Origin: Caulobacter sp. AP07
GTDB lineage: Bacteria > Pseudomonadota > Alphaproteobacteria > Caulobacterales > Caulobacteraceae
Reading direction: 5' to 3'
NCBI RefSeq assembly: GCF_000281955.1
Contig: NZ_AKKF01000149.1
Location: forward strand, 1 to 44,066
DNA: 44,066 nucleotides
Positions 25,718 to 33,549 of this stretch are shown here, piece after piece; the stretch's first letter is position 1, and each line of letters begins with the position of its first letter. Both the position numbers and the translations under genes were made by a program. Below the pieces are notes generated by a model. That model made no database searches and was not told where the DNA came from. It saw only the letters and a program-made list of their open reading frames with translations.

Positions 25718-26721
25718 GCCGCCAACCTCCGGTCGTCAAGCCACAGGGCCGCCAGGCCGTCCTCGATCGCGGCGGGGTCTTCCAGCCGGCACAGGACGCC
25801 ACGCGCCGCCCGGCGCGCCTCGGCGTCGGCCGGCCACGGCGCGGCGTCGACATAGGAGGCCAGGTGCTTGCGGAACATCTTCAGCCCCAGCTCCTGGCCG
25901 TAGAAATGGAGGCTGCGGCGGAAATGGGTGACGGCGATGGCCAGCCGCTCGTCGGCGTCCGGCTCACGGAAGCCCTCGCCGTCCAGCGCCGCCTCGATGG
26001 CCTGGGCGATCCAGGGGCGGCCATAGACGCCGCGCCCGATCATCACCCCGTCGGCGCCCGACTGTTCGAGGGCCAGGCGGGCGGTGTCGCCGTCGATGAT
26101 GTCGCCATTGACCAACACCGGCACGGAGACCGCCGCCTTGACCGCCGCCACGGCGCTCCAGTCGGCCACGCCCTTGTAGAACTGGCAGCGGGTGCGGCCG
26201 TGGACGGTGATGGCCTGGGCTCCGGCGTCGACGGCCCGGCGGGCGATGTCGGCGGCGTTGCGGCTGTCGTCGTCCCAGCCCAGGCGCATCTTGACGGTGA
26301 CCGGCACGTCGACGGCGCTGACGGCGGCGGCCACCAGGGCCTCGGCCAGGTCGGGTTCACGCATCAGGGCCGAGCCCGAGGCGACGCCGCCGGTGACCAT
26401 CTTGGACGGGCAGCCGAAATTCAGGTCGATGATCTGGGCCCCGGCCTCGGCGGCCATCCGCGCGCCCTGGGCCATGAACGTAGGATCGCGGCCGACCAGT
26501 TGGACGACCATCAGCGGCAGGCCGTCGCCGACCGCCGCGCGGCGCACGGCGTCGGGCCGGCCGCGCGCGAACTCGGCGCAGGCCACCATCTCCGTCGCCA
26601 CATAGGCCGCGCCGAGGCGGGTGGCGGTTTCCCTGAAAGGCAGGTCCGAGACACCGGTCATCGGCGCGATCCACACACGCCCAGGCACCTCGACCTTACC
26701 GACCGCGAGACTTTTGCTCAT
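25714..26721 (-). CDS. dusB: tRNA-dihydrouridine synthase DusB (NifR3)
   Basis: A 335-residue FMN-dependent TIM-barrel enzyme that reduces uridine in the tRNA D-loop. It has the family motifs APMTGVSDLPFR, the catalytic-Cys loop LNFGCPSKMVTGG, and the FMN site in VNGDIIDG and GVMIGRGVYGRPW. It is the first gene of the nifR3-ntrB-ntrC operon typical of alphaproteobacteria. No ribosome site is clear before the ATG; TATAAA abuts it, so translation may be weak or the transcript short-leadered. It diverges from ispDF across 98 bases. Confidence 0.95.
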   Translation of the reverse strand: MSKSLAVGKVEVPGRVWIAPMTGVSDLPFRETATRLGAAYVATEMVACAEFARGRPDAVRRAAVGDGLPLMVVQLVGRDPTFMAQGARMAAEAGAQIIDLNFGCPSKMVTGGVASGSALMREPDLAEALVAAAVSAVDVPVTVKMRLGWDDDSRNAADIARRAVDAGAQAITVHGRTRCQFYKGVADWSAVAAVKAAVSVPVLVNGDIIDGDTARLALEQSGADGVMIGRGVYGRPWIAQAIEAALDGEGFREPDADERLAIAVTHFRRSLHFYGQELGLKMFRKHLASYVDAAPWPADAEARRAARGVLCRLEDPAAIEDGLAALWLDDRRLAA

Positions 26722-26800
26722 TTTATAGACATCCCCATCGCACTCTTTTTAGGCATATTGTGCGGCGCCGTAAAGCCTCCATCTCTGGACAAGTTTCGAC

Positions 26801-26819
26801 GGGGGGCTAAACACCCCTC
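26801..26819 (+). promoter_or_regulatory. Hairpin at the ispDF ribosome-binding position
   Basis: Six Gs at 26801-26806 can pair with CCCCTC (26814-26819) across the loop CTAAACA, with one G-U pair. The G run is the only candidate ribosome site and the stem ends directly at the ispDF ATG (26820). This would hide the initiation region unless unfolded. Confidence 0.35.
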
Positions 26820-27971
26820 ATGAATTTTTCAGCCGTCATCGTCGCCGCGGGTTCGGGAACACGAGCCGGCCCAGGCCAGGCCAAGCAATGGCGCGATTTG
26901 GCGGGCAAGCCCGTGCTCCGCTGGTCGGTGGAATCCCTGCTGAACGCCGGCGTAAAAAACCTTGTGATCGTGGCCGATCCCGGGGCGCGCAAGGCCTTGA
27001 AAGACGCGCTGGGCGATCTTTCGGGCTGGATCACAACCCCAGGAGGCGCGACCCGCGCGCTGTCGGTTCAGGCCGGTTTGGCGGCTCTCATCGATCGCCC
27101 TGCGGACGAACCGGTGCTGGTCCACGACGCGGCCCGCCCCTTTCTCGGCGCCGCAACAATCGCGAGTGTTCTGCTGGCGCTCACGGATGCCGATGGCGCG
27201 ATTCCAGGCTTGCCGGTGGCCGATACGCTGAAAAGCGGGGCGGCCGACGCGGCCATGGTCACAAAACCGCGGGATAACCTCTGGCGCGCCCAGACCCCCC
27301 AGGCCTTCCGCCGCGACCGCCTGCTGGCCGCCTACGCCGCCTGGAGCGGCCCGGGCGAACCGACGGACGACGCCCAGGTGGTCGAGCAGAACGGCGGCCG
27401 CGTGGTGGTGGTCCCGGGCGACCCGATGCTGATGAAACTGACCTATCCGGAGGACTTCGCCATGGCCGAACGACTGGCGGGCGCGGCCCGTATCACCCGC
27501 ATGGGCCAGGGCTTCGACGCCCACCGCTGGGGGCCCGGCGAGTCCGTGTGGCTGTGCGGCGTCGAGATCGCCCATGACGAGACCTTGATCGGCCATTCCG
27601 ACGCCGACGCCGGCCTGCACGCCCTGACCGACGCCATCCTCGGCGCGATCGGCGAAGGCGACATCGGCGACCACTTCCCGCCTACCGATCCGCAATGGAA
27701 GGGCGCGTCGTCGGACAGGTTCCTGATCCACGCCGTTGATTTGGTTCGCCAACGTGGCGGGAGCCTGGTCAATGTCGACGTGACCCTGATCTGCGAGCGG
27801 CCGAAGATCAAACCGCACCGGGCGGCGATGCGAGCGCGGCTGGCCGAGATTCTCGACCTTCCCCTCGACCGGGTCAGCGTCAAGGCGACCACCACCGAGG
27901 GCATGGGTTTCACCGGCCGCGGCGAAGGCCTGGCGGCCCAGGCGATCGCGGTCGTGGAGACGCCCGCGTGA
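26820..27971 (+). CDS. ispDF: Bifunctional IspD/IspF, isoprenoid (MEP) pathway
   Basis: A 383-residue fusion. Residues 1-225 are IspD, which makes CDP-methylerythritol from MEP and CTP: Rossmann start VIVAAGSGTRAG with Lys of QAKQWRDLAGKPVL, VHDAARPF, and WRAQTPQAFR. Residues 226-383 are IspF, the cyclodiphosphate synthase: metal ligands Asp and His in GQGFDAHRWGPG, GHSDADAGLHALTDAILGA, and KATTTEGMGFTGRGEG. The two enzymes catalyse non-consecutive steps; the fusion is known from alphaproteobacteria and Campylobacter. The first part has somewhat lower GC than the second. No distinct ribosome site is visible outside the start-site hairpin. Confidence 0.97.
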   Translation: MNFSAVIVAAGSGTRAGPGQAKQWRDLAGKPVLRWSVESLLNAGVKNLVIVADPGARKALKDALGDLSGWITTPGGATRALSVQAGLAALIDRPADEPVLVHDAARPFLGAATIASVLLALTDADGAIPGLPVADTLKSGAADAAMVTKPRDNLWRAQTPQAFRRDRLLAAYAAWSGPGEPTDDAQVVEQNGGRVVVVPGDPMLMKLTYPEDFAMAERLAGAARITRMGQGFDAHRWGPGESVWLCGVEIAHDETLIGHSDADAGLHALTDAILGAIGEGDIGDHFPPTDPQWKGASSDRFLIHAVDLVRQRGGSLVNVDVTLICERPKIKPHRAAMRARLAEILDLPLDRVSVKATTTEGMGFTGRGEGLAAQAIAVVETPA

Positions 27972-27988
27972 AGACCGGGAATGCGGGT

Positions 27989-28055
27989 GGGAACACACAC
28001 TCATCCCATCCGCGTTGCCACAGGACCCCTGCCCGTGGTGTGAGTGTGTGTCCCC
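27989..28055. repeat. Inverted repeat between ispDF and pncC
   Basis: GGGAACACACACTCA (27989-28003) pairs with TGAGTGTGTGTCCCC (28041-28055) at 14 of 15 positions with a 37-base loop. It fills most of the 106-base gap. It may terminate ispDF, attenuate the genes downstream, or be a regulator site; it does not resemble the other repeats in the window. Confidence 0.6.
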
Positions 28056-28077
28056 GATCGATGCGCCGAGTCCGCCG

Positions 28078-28569
28078 ATGTTCCCCCTAGAGATCGAGAC
28101 CCTCGCCCGCCTGCTGATCGACGAGGCCCGGCAGAAATCGCTGCGCCTCGTCACCGCCGAGAGCTGCACCGGCGGCCTCGTGGCCGGGGCGATCTGCGCG
28201 ATCTCCGGGGCGTCCGACGTCTTCGAGCGCGGCTTCGTCACCTACACCAACCGGGCCAAGTCCGAGATGCTGGGCGTGCCGGGCGACCTGATCGCCGACC
28301 ATGGCGCGGTGTCGGAGGTGGTGGCGCGAATGATGGCCGAAGGGGCGCTGGAGGCCAGCAACGGCCATGTGGCGGTGTCGATCACCGGCGTCGCCGGCCC
28401 CGGCGGCGGCTCGCCGCTGAAGCCGGTCGGCACGGTGCATCTGGCGGTGGCCCGCGCCAACCGCTCCGTCGTCCATCGCCACGAGCGCTTCACCGGCGGA
28501 ACCCGCGAGGCGGTGCAGTTGGCGGCGGTGCGCACGGCGCTGGAAATGCTGCGCGAAGCGGTGGCCTAG
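28078..28569 (+). CDS. pncC: Nicotinamide-nucleotide amidohydrolase PncC (CinA C-terminal)
   Basis: A 163-residue stand-alone CinA C-terminal domain. It deamidates nicotinamide mononucleotide to nicotinate mononucleotide in NAD salvage. Signatures are VTAESCTGGLVAGAICAISGAS, with the catalytic Ser of ESCTGG, TYTNRAKSEMLGV, and SITGVAGPGGGS. The N-terminal MoCF-like domain of full CinA is absent, as in E. coli PncC. The ATG at 28078 is chosen since MFPLEIETLARLL begins the domain; the in-frame ATG at 28015 would add 21 residues encoded through the inverted repeat. The stop abuts the GTG of the next gene. Confidence 0.92.
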   Translation: MFPLEIETLARLLIDEARQKSLRLVTAESCTGGLVAGAICAISGASDVFERGFVTYTNRAKSEMLGVPGDLIADHGAVSEVVARMMAEGALEASNGHVAVSITGVAGPGGGSPLKPVGTVHLAVARANRSVVHRHERFTGGTREAVQLAAVRTALEMLREAVA

Positions 28570-29685
28570 GTGCCGGAAGCCGCGCCCAGCGACTGGCGGC
28601 GGTTTGTCGGCATGGGGCTGTCGCGGGCGGCCCTGGCCAAGGCGGCGGCCCGCAAGACCGAGTGGCGCCACGCCATCCGGGTGTCGTCGGCGGTCGTGGT
28701 CGCCTACGCCCTGGCCACCTTGCTGCGCCTGCCCCAGGGCTATTGGGCGGTATTCACCGCCGTGATCATCGTCCAGGGCAGCCTGGGCGCGACGATCACC
28801 GCCTCGATCGAGCGCTTCATGGGCACGGTGGTCGGGGCCGTGGTCGGGGCCGGAGCGGCCATGCTGCACGCCCGCTGGCCCGAGGCCGGCGGACCGATCC
28901 TGGCGATCACCGCCGCCCTGCTGGCCTTCCTGGCCGCCGTGCGCCCGGCCCTCAAGGTGGCGCCGATCACCGCCGTGATCATGCTGATCGGCACGACCAC
29001 CCACATGGACCCGCTGGTCGCCGCCTTCCTGCGGGTGGCCGAGATCACGGTCGGCAGCGTGGTCGGCATCGCCGCCACCCTGCTGATCTTCCCGGCCCGC
29101 GCCCACGCCTCGGTGGTGGAGAATGTCGACAAGGTCGCCGGTCTGCTGGCCGATCTGCTCGACCACTACGCCCTCAAGCTGCGCGGCGGCGAGACCACGA
29201 TCGACGCCCGCGACCACTACGACGAAACCCTCAAGGCCCTGGCCAGGCTGCAGACCGCCATGGCCGAGGCCGAGCGCGAGAGCGCCAGCAAGCTCAGCGA
29301 CCATTCGGTGACCGACGCCCTGCCCCGCACCCTGTGGCGGCTGCGCAACGACTGCGTGATGATCGGCCGGGCGCTGCGCGACACCCTCCCCGCCCCGGGC
29401 CTGACCCTGCAATCGGCGGCGATGCTGGGCGCGTGCGCCGGCTTCCTGCGGGCCTGCGCGGCCCTGCTGTCGGGCGGTGCGCGCCCCGACCGCATCGCCT
29501 TCGCCCAGGCCCATCAGGCGTTCCAGACCGCCGTCGAGACCCTGCGCGAGACCGGCGGCACCCGCGCCCTGGCCTTCGACGACGCCGCCCGGGTGTTTGG
29601 CCTGGTGTTCTCAATCGAGAACCTGTTCGGCAACCTCGGCGACATCGAGGAGCGGGTCGAGGAGACGGTCGGCAAGCGGGGGTAG
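28570..29685 (+). CDS. FUSC family inner-membrane protein (aromatic-acid exporter-like)
   Basis: A 371-residue membrane protein. The N-terminal half has about six transmembrane helices (from VSSAVVVAYALATLLRLPQG to GIAATLLIFPAR), with the FUSC signature YWAVFTAVIIVQGSLGATITAS. The C-terminal half is a soluble helical domain. Relatives such as AaeB and YccS export aromatic carboxylic acids or are of unknown role. AaeB itself is larger, with a repeated membrane domain; this is the half-length form. The start is GTG at 28570, directly after the pncC TAG, so translation is probably coupled. The substrate is unknown. Confidence 0.85.
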   Translation: MPEAAPSDWRRFVGMGLSRAALAKAAARKTEWRHAIRVSSAVVVAYALATLLRLPQGYWAVFTAVIIVQGSLGATITASIERFMGTVVGAVVGAGAAMLHARWPEAGGPILAITAALLAFLAAVRPALKVAPITAVIMLIGTTTHMDPLVAAFLRVAEITVGSVVGIAATLLIFPARAHASVVENVDKVAGLLADLLDHYALKLRGGETTIDARDHYDETLKALARLQTAMAEAERESASKLSDHSVTDALPRTLWRLRNDCVMIGRALRDTLPAPGLTLQSAAMLGACAGFLRACAALLSGGARPDRIAFAQAHQAFQTAVETLRETGGTRALAFDDAARVFGLVFSIENLFGNLGDIEERVEETVGKRG

Positions 29686-29717
29686 GCAAAGCCCGGCCCG
29701 GCCACTAGCTAGAGGTC

Positions 29718-30539
29718 ATGACCTCCCTCGCCCTCACCGTCTTTCAAGGTCGCTCGGGCGACAGAAATCCACGCGGCATGACCGGCGCGCTCGCGGTGGG
29801 CGCCGCGCTGGAGGCGCGACTGGGCGTCGCCGCCGCCACGGTCGGCGTCCAGGCCCCGCCCCTGGCGACGGGCTGGTCCGAAGAGCTGGAGGCGGCTCGT
29901 CCCGGCCTGGAGGCCCTGGCCGCCCGCCTCGACGCGGTGCTGGCCGAGGGCGCGTCGTCGCTGGTCGCCCAGGGCCGCTGCGCCGCCTCGCTGGCCACCC
30001 TGCCCGCCGTCAAGCGTCATCACCCCGAGGCGCTGATCGTCTGGTTCGACGCTCACGGCGACTGCAACCTGCCCAGCCAGTCCGCGACCGGCTATCTCGG
30101 CGGCCTGGTGCTGACCGGGGCCGCCGGCCAGTGGGACACCGGCCTGGGCCGGGGCCTGGACCTGGCCGATGTGGTGCTGGTCGGGGCGCGTGACCTGGAC
30201 CCGCCCGAACTGGCCCTGATCGCGGCGGGCGCGCCGCACCTGGTGGCCGCCGGTCCGAACCTCGCCGAGCGCCTGGCCGCCGCGATCGGCGACCGGCCGG
30301 TTTATGTGCATCTGGACTGCGACGTCCTGAACCCCGGCCTCGCGCCGACCGAGTACAGCGTGCCCGACGGTCTGGACTTCGCCGACCTGAAGGCCGCCTG
30401 CGTGGTGCTGGCCCGCAACCGGGTGATCGGCCTGGAGATCGCCGAGTTCGAGGCCAGTTTCGCGGAAACCGGCGCGGCGGGGGATGTCGGGGCCTTGCTG
30501 GACGCGCTGGCGCCGCTGCTGGAGCGGCTAGCCCGCTAG
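29718..30539 (+). CDS. Arginase-family protein with altered metal site
   Basis: A 273-residue ureohydrolase-fold protein. Two metal motifs are kept: WFDAHGDCN (Asp111, His113, Asp115) and HLDCDVLNP (Asp200, Asp202). The first motif, GGDH in arginase, is replaced by AQGRCAASL (Arg87, Cys88), removing the His ligand of metal A and the preceding Asp. The final Asp of the xDxDxxDP box is Asn. A binuclear manganese centre may thus be incomplete. It may hydrolyse another guanidino compound, or formiminoglutamate, or be non-catalytic. GAGG precedes the ATG. Its last 12 bases overlap the convergent DUF6165 gene. Confidence 0.85.
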   Translation: MTSLALTVFQGRSGDRNPRGMTGALAVGAALEARLGVAAATVGVQAPPLATGWSEELEAARPGLEALAARLDAVLAEGASSLVAQGRCAASLATLPAVKRHHPEALIVWFDAHGDCNLPSQSATGYLGGLVLTGAAGQWDTGLGRGLDLADVVLVGARDLDPPELALIAAGAPHLVAAGPNLAERLAAAIGDRPVYVHLDCDVLNPGLAPTEYSVPDGLDFADLKAACVVLARNRVIGLEIAEFEASFAETGAAGDVGALLDALAPLLERLAR

Positions 30540-30923
30540 ATACGGCTTGTAGCTCTTTTCCTCGACGATCTCCGACCCGGCCAGGGCGTTGATCGCCCGC
30601 TTCACGGCGGCGCGGCGGTCGTTGTCGATATAGACGCGGCGGGCCAGTTGGACGAAGGACGGGCCGAAGTCCTGGCGGCGCTCGTGGTCGCGCTTGCCGT
30701 CCTCGATGTCCCACAGGGCGGCGTTGATCTGCGTCAGCTCGTCGGTCAGGCGCTCCAGGTCAGGCGAGCCCACCAGCTCCCGGACGGCGGTCTCCTCGAG
30801 CAGGACCAGTTCGGCGCGGACATTGGCCTCCTTGACCGGATCGCCGATCCGCGTGGCCTTGACCCGCAGGATGGTGATCTTGTCGATCAGCTCGCCGGCC
30901 GAGATGGGGGCTAGGATGGGCAT
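30528..30923 (-). CDS. DUF6165 family protein
   Basis: A 131-residue soluble helical protein. The sequence ISAGELIDKITILRVKATRI, the long charged helix with LTDELTQINAALWDIEDGKRDHE and YIDNDRRAAVKRAIN is the pattern I associate with DUF6165, of unknown function. Such proteins often sit beside glycosyltransferases, as here: its ATG directly follows the TGA of a family 9 glycosyltransferase gene without any spacing. The role is probably tied to surface polysaccharide or LPS work, which is inference. No signal peptide or membrane segment. Confidence 0.75.
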   Translation of the reverse strand: MPILAPISAGELIDKITILRVKATRIGDPVKEANVRAELVLLEETAVRELVGSPDLERLTDELTQINAALWDIEDGKRDHERRQDFGPSFVQLARRVYIDNDRRAAVKRAINALAGSEIVEEKSYKPYLAG

Positions 30924-31898
30924 TCAGGAGTCTCCGGCGATCAGGCGCAGCAGGGCGGCCTCCACCACCTGGGGCGGCAGGGCGGCCATGTCCTGTCCGT
31001 AGTCCTCCGCGACCAGCAGCTCAAGGCGCCGGGCGGCGGGACGGAACTTCACCGCCTTGCGATGGTCCTTCTGCAGCGACAGCAGCGGCGCGCCGCCGGC
31101 CGCCAGCATGTGGCCCGGGCCCGCGTCGTTGGCCACTGCGGCGGTCAGCCGTCCGGCCAGGGCGATGGCCAGCAGCGGTCCCTTCACGGCGGGATGGCCG
31201 TCGGTGCGGTCCTTCTCCGGGAACAGCGCCGACGGCACGGCCTCGCGCGCCGCCTGGGCGTCGACCGCCTCGTCGGGGCCGAAGAAGAACACCGCCTTGC
31301 GGCCCGAGACTTCCAGGCGACGGGCCAGGTCGAGATAGCGGTCCAGCGGCCAGCGCTTGTCCTGGCCGCCCGCGCCGGGCGCCAGGCCGACATAGGTCGG
31401 ACCGTCGGGCAACAGCGCCCGGGCGGCCGCCAGGGCGTCGGAATTGGTCAGGACCAGGGGCCGGGGCGCGCCCGCGCCATCGGTGGCCAGGGCCAGCAGG
31501 CGGCCCAGGCGATCGACCACGGCCGCCGGCCAGCCGGGTTTCCGCGCCTGGGCGGCGGCGGAGACGAACAGGCCGCGGACGGCGCGCCGGGCCACCAGGC
31601 TGCGGCGCAGGTTCTCCTGGGTGTCGATCACCAGGTCGAAGGTCCGTCCGCCGAACGGCTTGACCCACGGCAGGGCGTCCAGCATCCCGGCTCCGGTCGG
31701 GCCGGCGGTCAGAATCTCGTCGACATAGCCGGCCACGACGCCCTTCAGCGGGCCGGCATAGACCGTCTCGCCCTTGCCGGCGCACCAGGTGATCCGGGCT
31801 TCCGGAAAGGCGGCGCGCAGGCCGGCGATGAAGGGAAGCTTGATCAGGCCGTCGCCGATCACCTCGCCCATCGAATAGATCAGGACAGTCTGGACCAT
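30924..31898 (-). CDS. Glycosyltransferase family 9 (heptosyltransferase-like)
   Basis: A 324-residue GT-B enzyme. The N-terminal domain starts VLIYSMGEVIGDGLIKLPFIAGLRAAFP. The C-terminal domain has the nucleotide-sugar motifs VGLAPGAGGQDKRWPLDRY and AVANDAGPGHMLAAGGAP, as in ADP-heptose:LPS heptosyltransferases. The Asn-Asp-Ala-Gly variant (rather than the Asn-Asp-Ser-Gly or Asp-Thr-Gly forms common in WaaC/WaaF) makes the donor and acceptor uncertain. The ATG at 31898 lies 96 bases from the divergent TetR gene. It leads the two-gene unit with the DUF6165 gene and should act on the cytoplasmic face of the inner membrane. Confidence 0.85.
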   Translation of the reverse strand: MVQTVLIYSMGEVIGDGLIKLPFIAGLRAAFPEARITWCAGKGETVYAGPLKGVVAGYVDEILTAGPTGAGMLDALPWVKPFGGRTFDLVIDTQENLRRSLVARRAVRGLFVSAAAQARKPGWPAAVVDRLGRLLALATDGAGAPRPLVLTNSDALAAARALLPDGPTYVGLAPGAGGQDKRWPLDRYLDLARRLEVSGRKAVFFFGPDEAVDAQAAREAVPSALFPEKDRTDGHPAVKGPLLAIALAGRLTAAVANDAGPGHMLAAGGAPLLSLQKDHRKAVKFRPAARRLELLVAEDYGQDMAALPPQVVEAALLRLIAGDS

Positions 31899-31948
31899 GG
31901 CCCGGCTTAGGCCGCCCCGCCGCTTCGGGTCAACGCCCGGTGCGCAAT

Positions 31949-31986
31949 GTGAGTATTCACTTGCATGCACCCCTGGCCGTGCTAGC
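31949..31986 (+). promoter_or_regulatory. TetR gene promoter and likely autoregulatory operator
   Basis: GTGAGTATTCAC (31949-31960) is palindromic at 10 of 12 positions. It abuts TTGCAT (31961-31966), followed by 14 bases and GCTAGC (31981-31986), a fair match to the Caulobacter housekeeping promoter. A repressor bound there would block the -35. The site lies between the TetR gene and the divergent glycosyltransferase gene, so it may control both. Confidence 0.45.
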
Positions 31987-31994
31987 TTCCCCTC

Positions 31995-32555
31995 ATGAGC
32001 GCCAAACCCAGGATCGAACGCGCCGCCCTCGAGGTCTTCGTCGACCGCGGCGTCGACGCGGCCACCACCAAGCTGATCGCCGCCAGGGCCGGAGTGTCCG
32101 AGGGCGCGATCTACCGCCACTGGAAGAGCAAGGACGAGCTGGCCCTGGGCCTGTTCATGACCACCCACGGTCGGCTGTCGGACCTGATCACCGCCAAGGC
32201 CGAGGCCGAGACGGGGATCAAGGCCAAGGCCGCCGCCGTGGTCCGGGCCTATTGCACGGTGGCCGACGAGGACTGGCTGCTGTTCGCGTTCCACCTGCTG
32301 CAGCTGCACCACTTCCTGCCCTACTACCAGGAGGACGGCCGCGACCCGGTGACCATGGTCGAGGCCCTGATCAAGCGGGCGATGATCGACACCGAGCTGC
32401 CCCCCGGCGACCCGCGTGTGATCGCCGCCATGGCCATCGGCGTCATCACCCAGACCGCCCAGAACAAGGCCTATGGCCGGCTGGGCGCCGACGCCCTCTC
32501 CGCCCACGCCCCGCTGATGACCGCGGCCGTCCAGGCCGTGCTTTCCGCCCGCTAA
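31995..32555 (+). CDS. TetR/AcrR family transcriptional regulator
   Basis: A 186-residue one-component regulator. The N-terminal helix-turn-helix lies in TTKLIAARAGVSEGAIYRHWKSKDEL. The C-terminal helical ligand domain is rich in aromatic residues (WLLFAFHLLQLHHFLPYYQED), suggesting a hydrophobic or acyl ligand. It probably represses itself and the acyltransferase gene 37 bases downstream, as TetR proteins next to lipid enzymes often do. The ligand is not known. Confidence 0.9.
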   Translation: MSAKPRIERAALEVFVDRGVDAATTKLIAARAGVSEGAIYRHWKSKDELALGLFMTTHGRLSDLITAKAEAETGIKAKAAAVVRAYCTVADEDWLLFAFHLLQLHHFLPYYQEDGRDPVTMVEALIKRAMIDTELPPGDPRVIAAMAIGVITQTAQNKAYGRLGADALSAHAPLMTAAVQAVLSAR

Positions 32556-32592
32556 CCCTTACCCACCCCAAGTTCTCCAGGGATATCGAACC

Positions 32593-33393
32593 ATGCGCAG
32601 CGCGCTGTTCAACGCCTACTACTGGGTTCTGTCGATCTTCTACGGCCTGTCGGCCGCCCTCTCCGCCCTGCTGCCCGGCCGCCGGCCGATCGCCTTCGCC
32701 CTGCGGCTCTACAGCCAGCGGATGCTGTGGGCGCTGCGAACCTTCGCCGGCGTGAAGATCGAGCTGAAGGGGCAGGAGAACCTGCCGCAAGGCGCCTTCA
32801 TCATCGCCGCCAAGCACCACAGCTGGGGCGACGGCTTCGTGATGTTCGCCAATGTCGAGAACCTGTCGTTCGTCACCGGCGACCACCTGGAGCGCTTCCC
32901 GCTGGTCGGGGCGATCCTCAAGAAGTTCGGGGCCATCGTGGTCGACAGCTGCGGCGGTCCGGAGGCCCGCAAGGCCCTGTCGGAAAGCGCCGCCCAGGTC
33001 GCCGCCGAGGGCCGTCGCATCCTGATCTATCCGGAGGGCCACCTGGCCGCGCCGGGCGAGCGGTTCCGCTATCGCACCGGCGTCTATTACATGAGCCAGG
33101 ACTTCAACCTGCCGGTCGTGCCGGTGGCCACCAACCTCGGCTGCTTCTGGAAGCAGACGGACAAGGCCAAGACCGCCGGCCAGGCCACGGTCGAGTTCCT
33201 GCCGCCGATTGAGCCGGGCCTGTCGAAGGCGCAGTTCATGGCCAAGATGGAAGAGGTCATCGAGACCCGGACCAACGAGTTGATCGCCCAGGCGACGGGC
33301 CAGCCGGTGAGGCCGTCGGTGCTGGTGGAGTGGAATGGGCGCAAGAACGTGGCGCCGGCGGTCGAGGCCGCCACCGCGAGCCTTCTCCCGTAG
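32593..33393 (+). CDS. 1-acylglycerol-3-phosphate acyltransferase-like (PlsC family)
   Basis: A 266-residue PlsC-family acyltransferase. A membrane-anchoring N-terminal segment (YYWVLSIFYGLSAALSALL) precedes motif I HHSWGD (HX4D, catalytic His). Motif III is YPEGHLAAPGE, where His replaces the more common Thr of EGTR, and motif IV is LPVVPVATN. It would transfer an acyl chain to a lysophospholipid at the inner membrane. It is probably regulated by the upstream TetR protein. Its stop codon lies in the loop of the first hairpin of a repeat element, so the last residues (SLLP) are encoded by the repeat. Confidence 0.88.
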   Translation: MRSALFNAYYWVLSIFYGLSAALSALLPGRRPIAFALRLYSQRMLWALRTFAGVKIELKGQENLPQGAFIIAAKHHSWGDGFVMFANVENLSFVTGDHLERFPLVGAILKKFGAIVVDSCGGPEARKALSESAAQVAAEGRRILIYPEGHLAAPGERFRYRTGVYYMSQDFNLPVVPVATNLGCFWKQTDKAKTAGQATVEFLPPIEPGLSKAQFMAKMEEVIETRTNELIAQATGQPVRPSVLVEWNGRKNVAPAVEAATASLLP

Positions 33394-33549
33394 GGAGAAG
33401 GAGGGGCCCGCGCCGTCAGGCGTGGGAGGATGAGGGGGTTAGGTTGTTTCAGATCCGGGCAGGGCGTTGGGGATGGGCGGTTGACGGCGTCACCCCTCAC
33501 CCTCCCACCGCTGCGCGGCGGGCCCCTCCCTCTCCCCTCCGGGAGAGGG
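33381..33549. repeat. Long REP-like element bounded by two perfect hairpins
   Basis: The left hairpin is CCTTCTCCC-GTA-GGGAGAAGG (33381-33401). The right hairpin is CCCTCTCCC-CTCC-GGGAGAGGG (33528-33549). Between them GAGGGGCCCGC near 33401 pairs with GCGGGCCCCTC near 33519. The element exactly fills the space between the convergent acyltransferase and the end of the suf operon, overlapping the stop of the former and ending one base before the stop of the latter. It likely terminates both units. The right end of the window (taacccctctccc) looks like the start of another copy. Confidence 0.75.

Noticed and set aside
28015-28077. Earlier ATG for pncC
   Set aside because: The added residues are encoded through an inverted repeat and do not resemble the family; the domain begins at ATG 28078.
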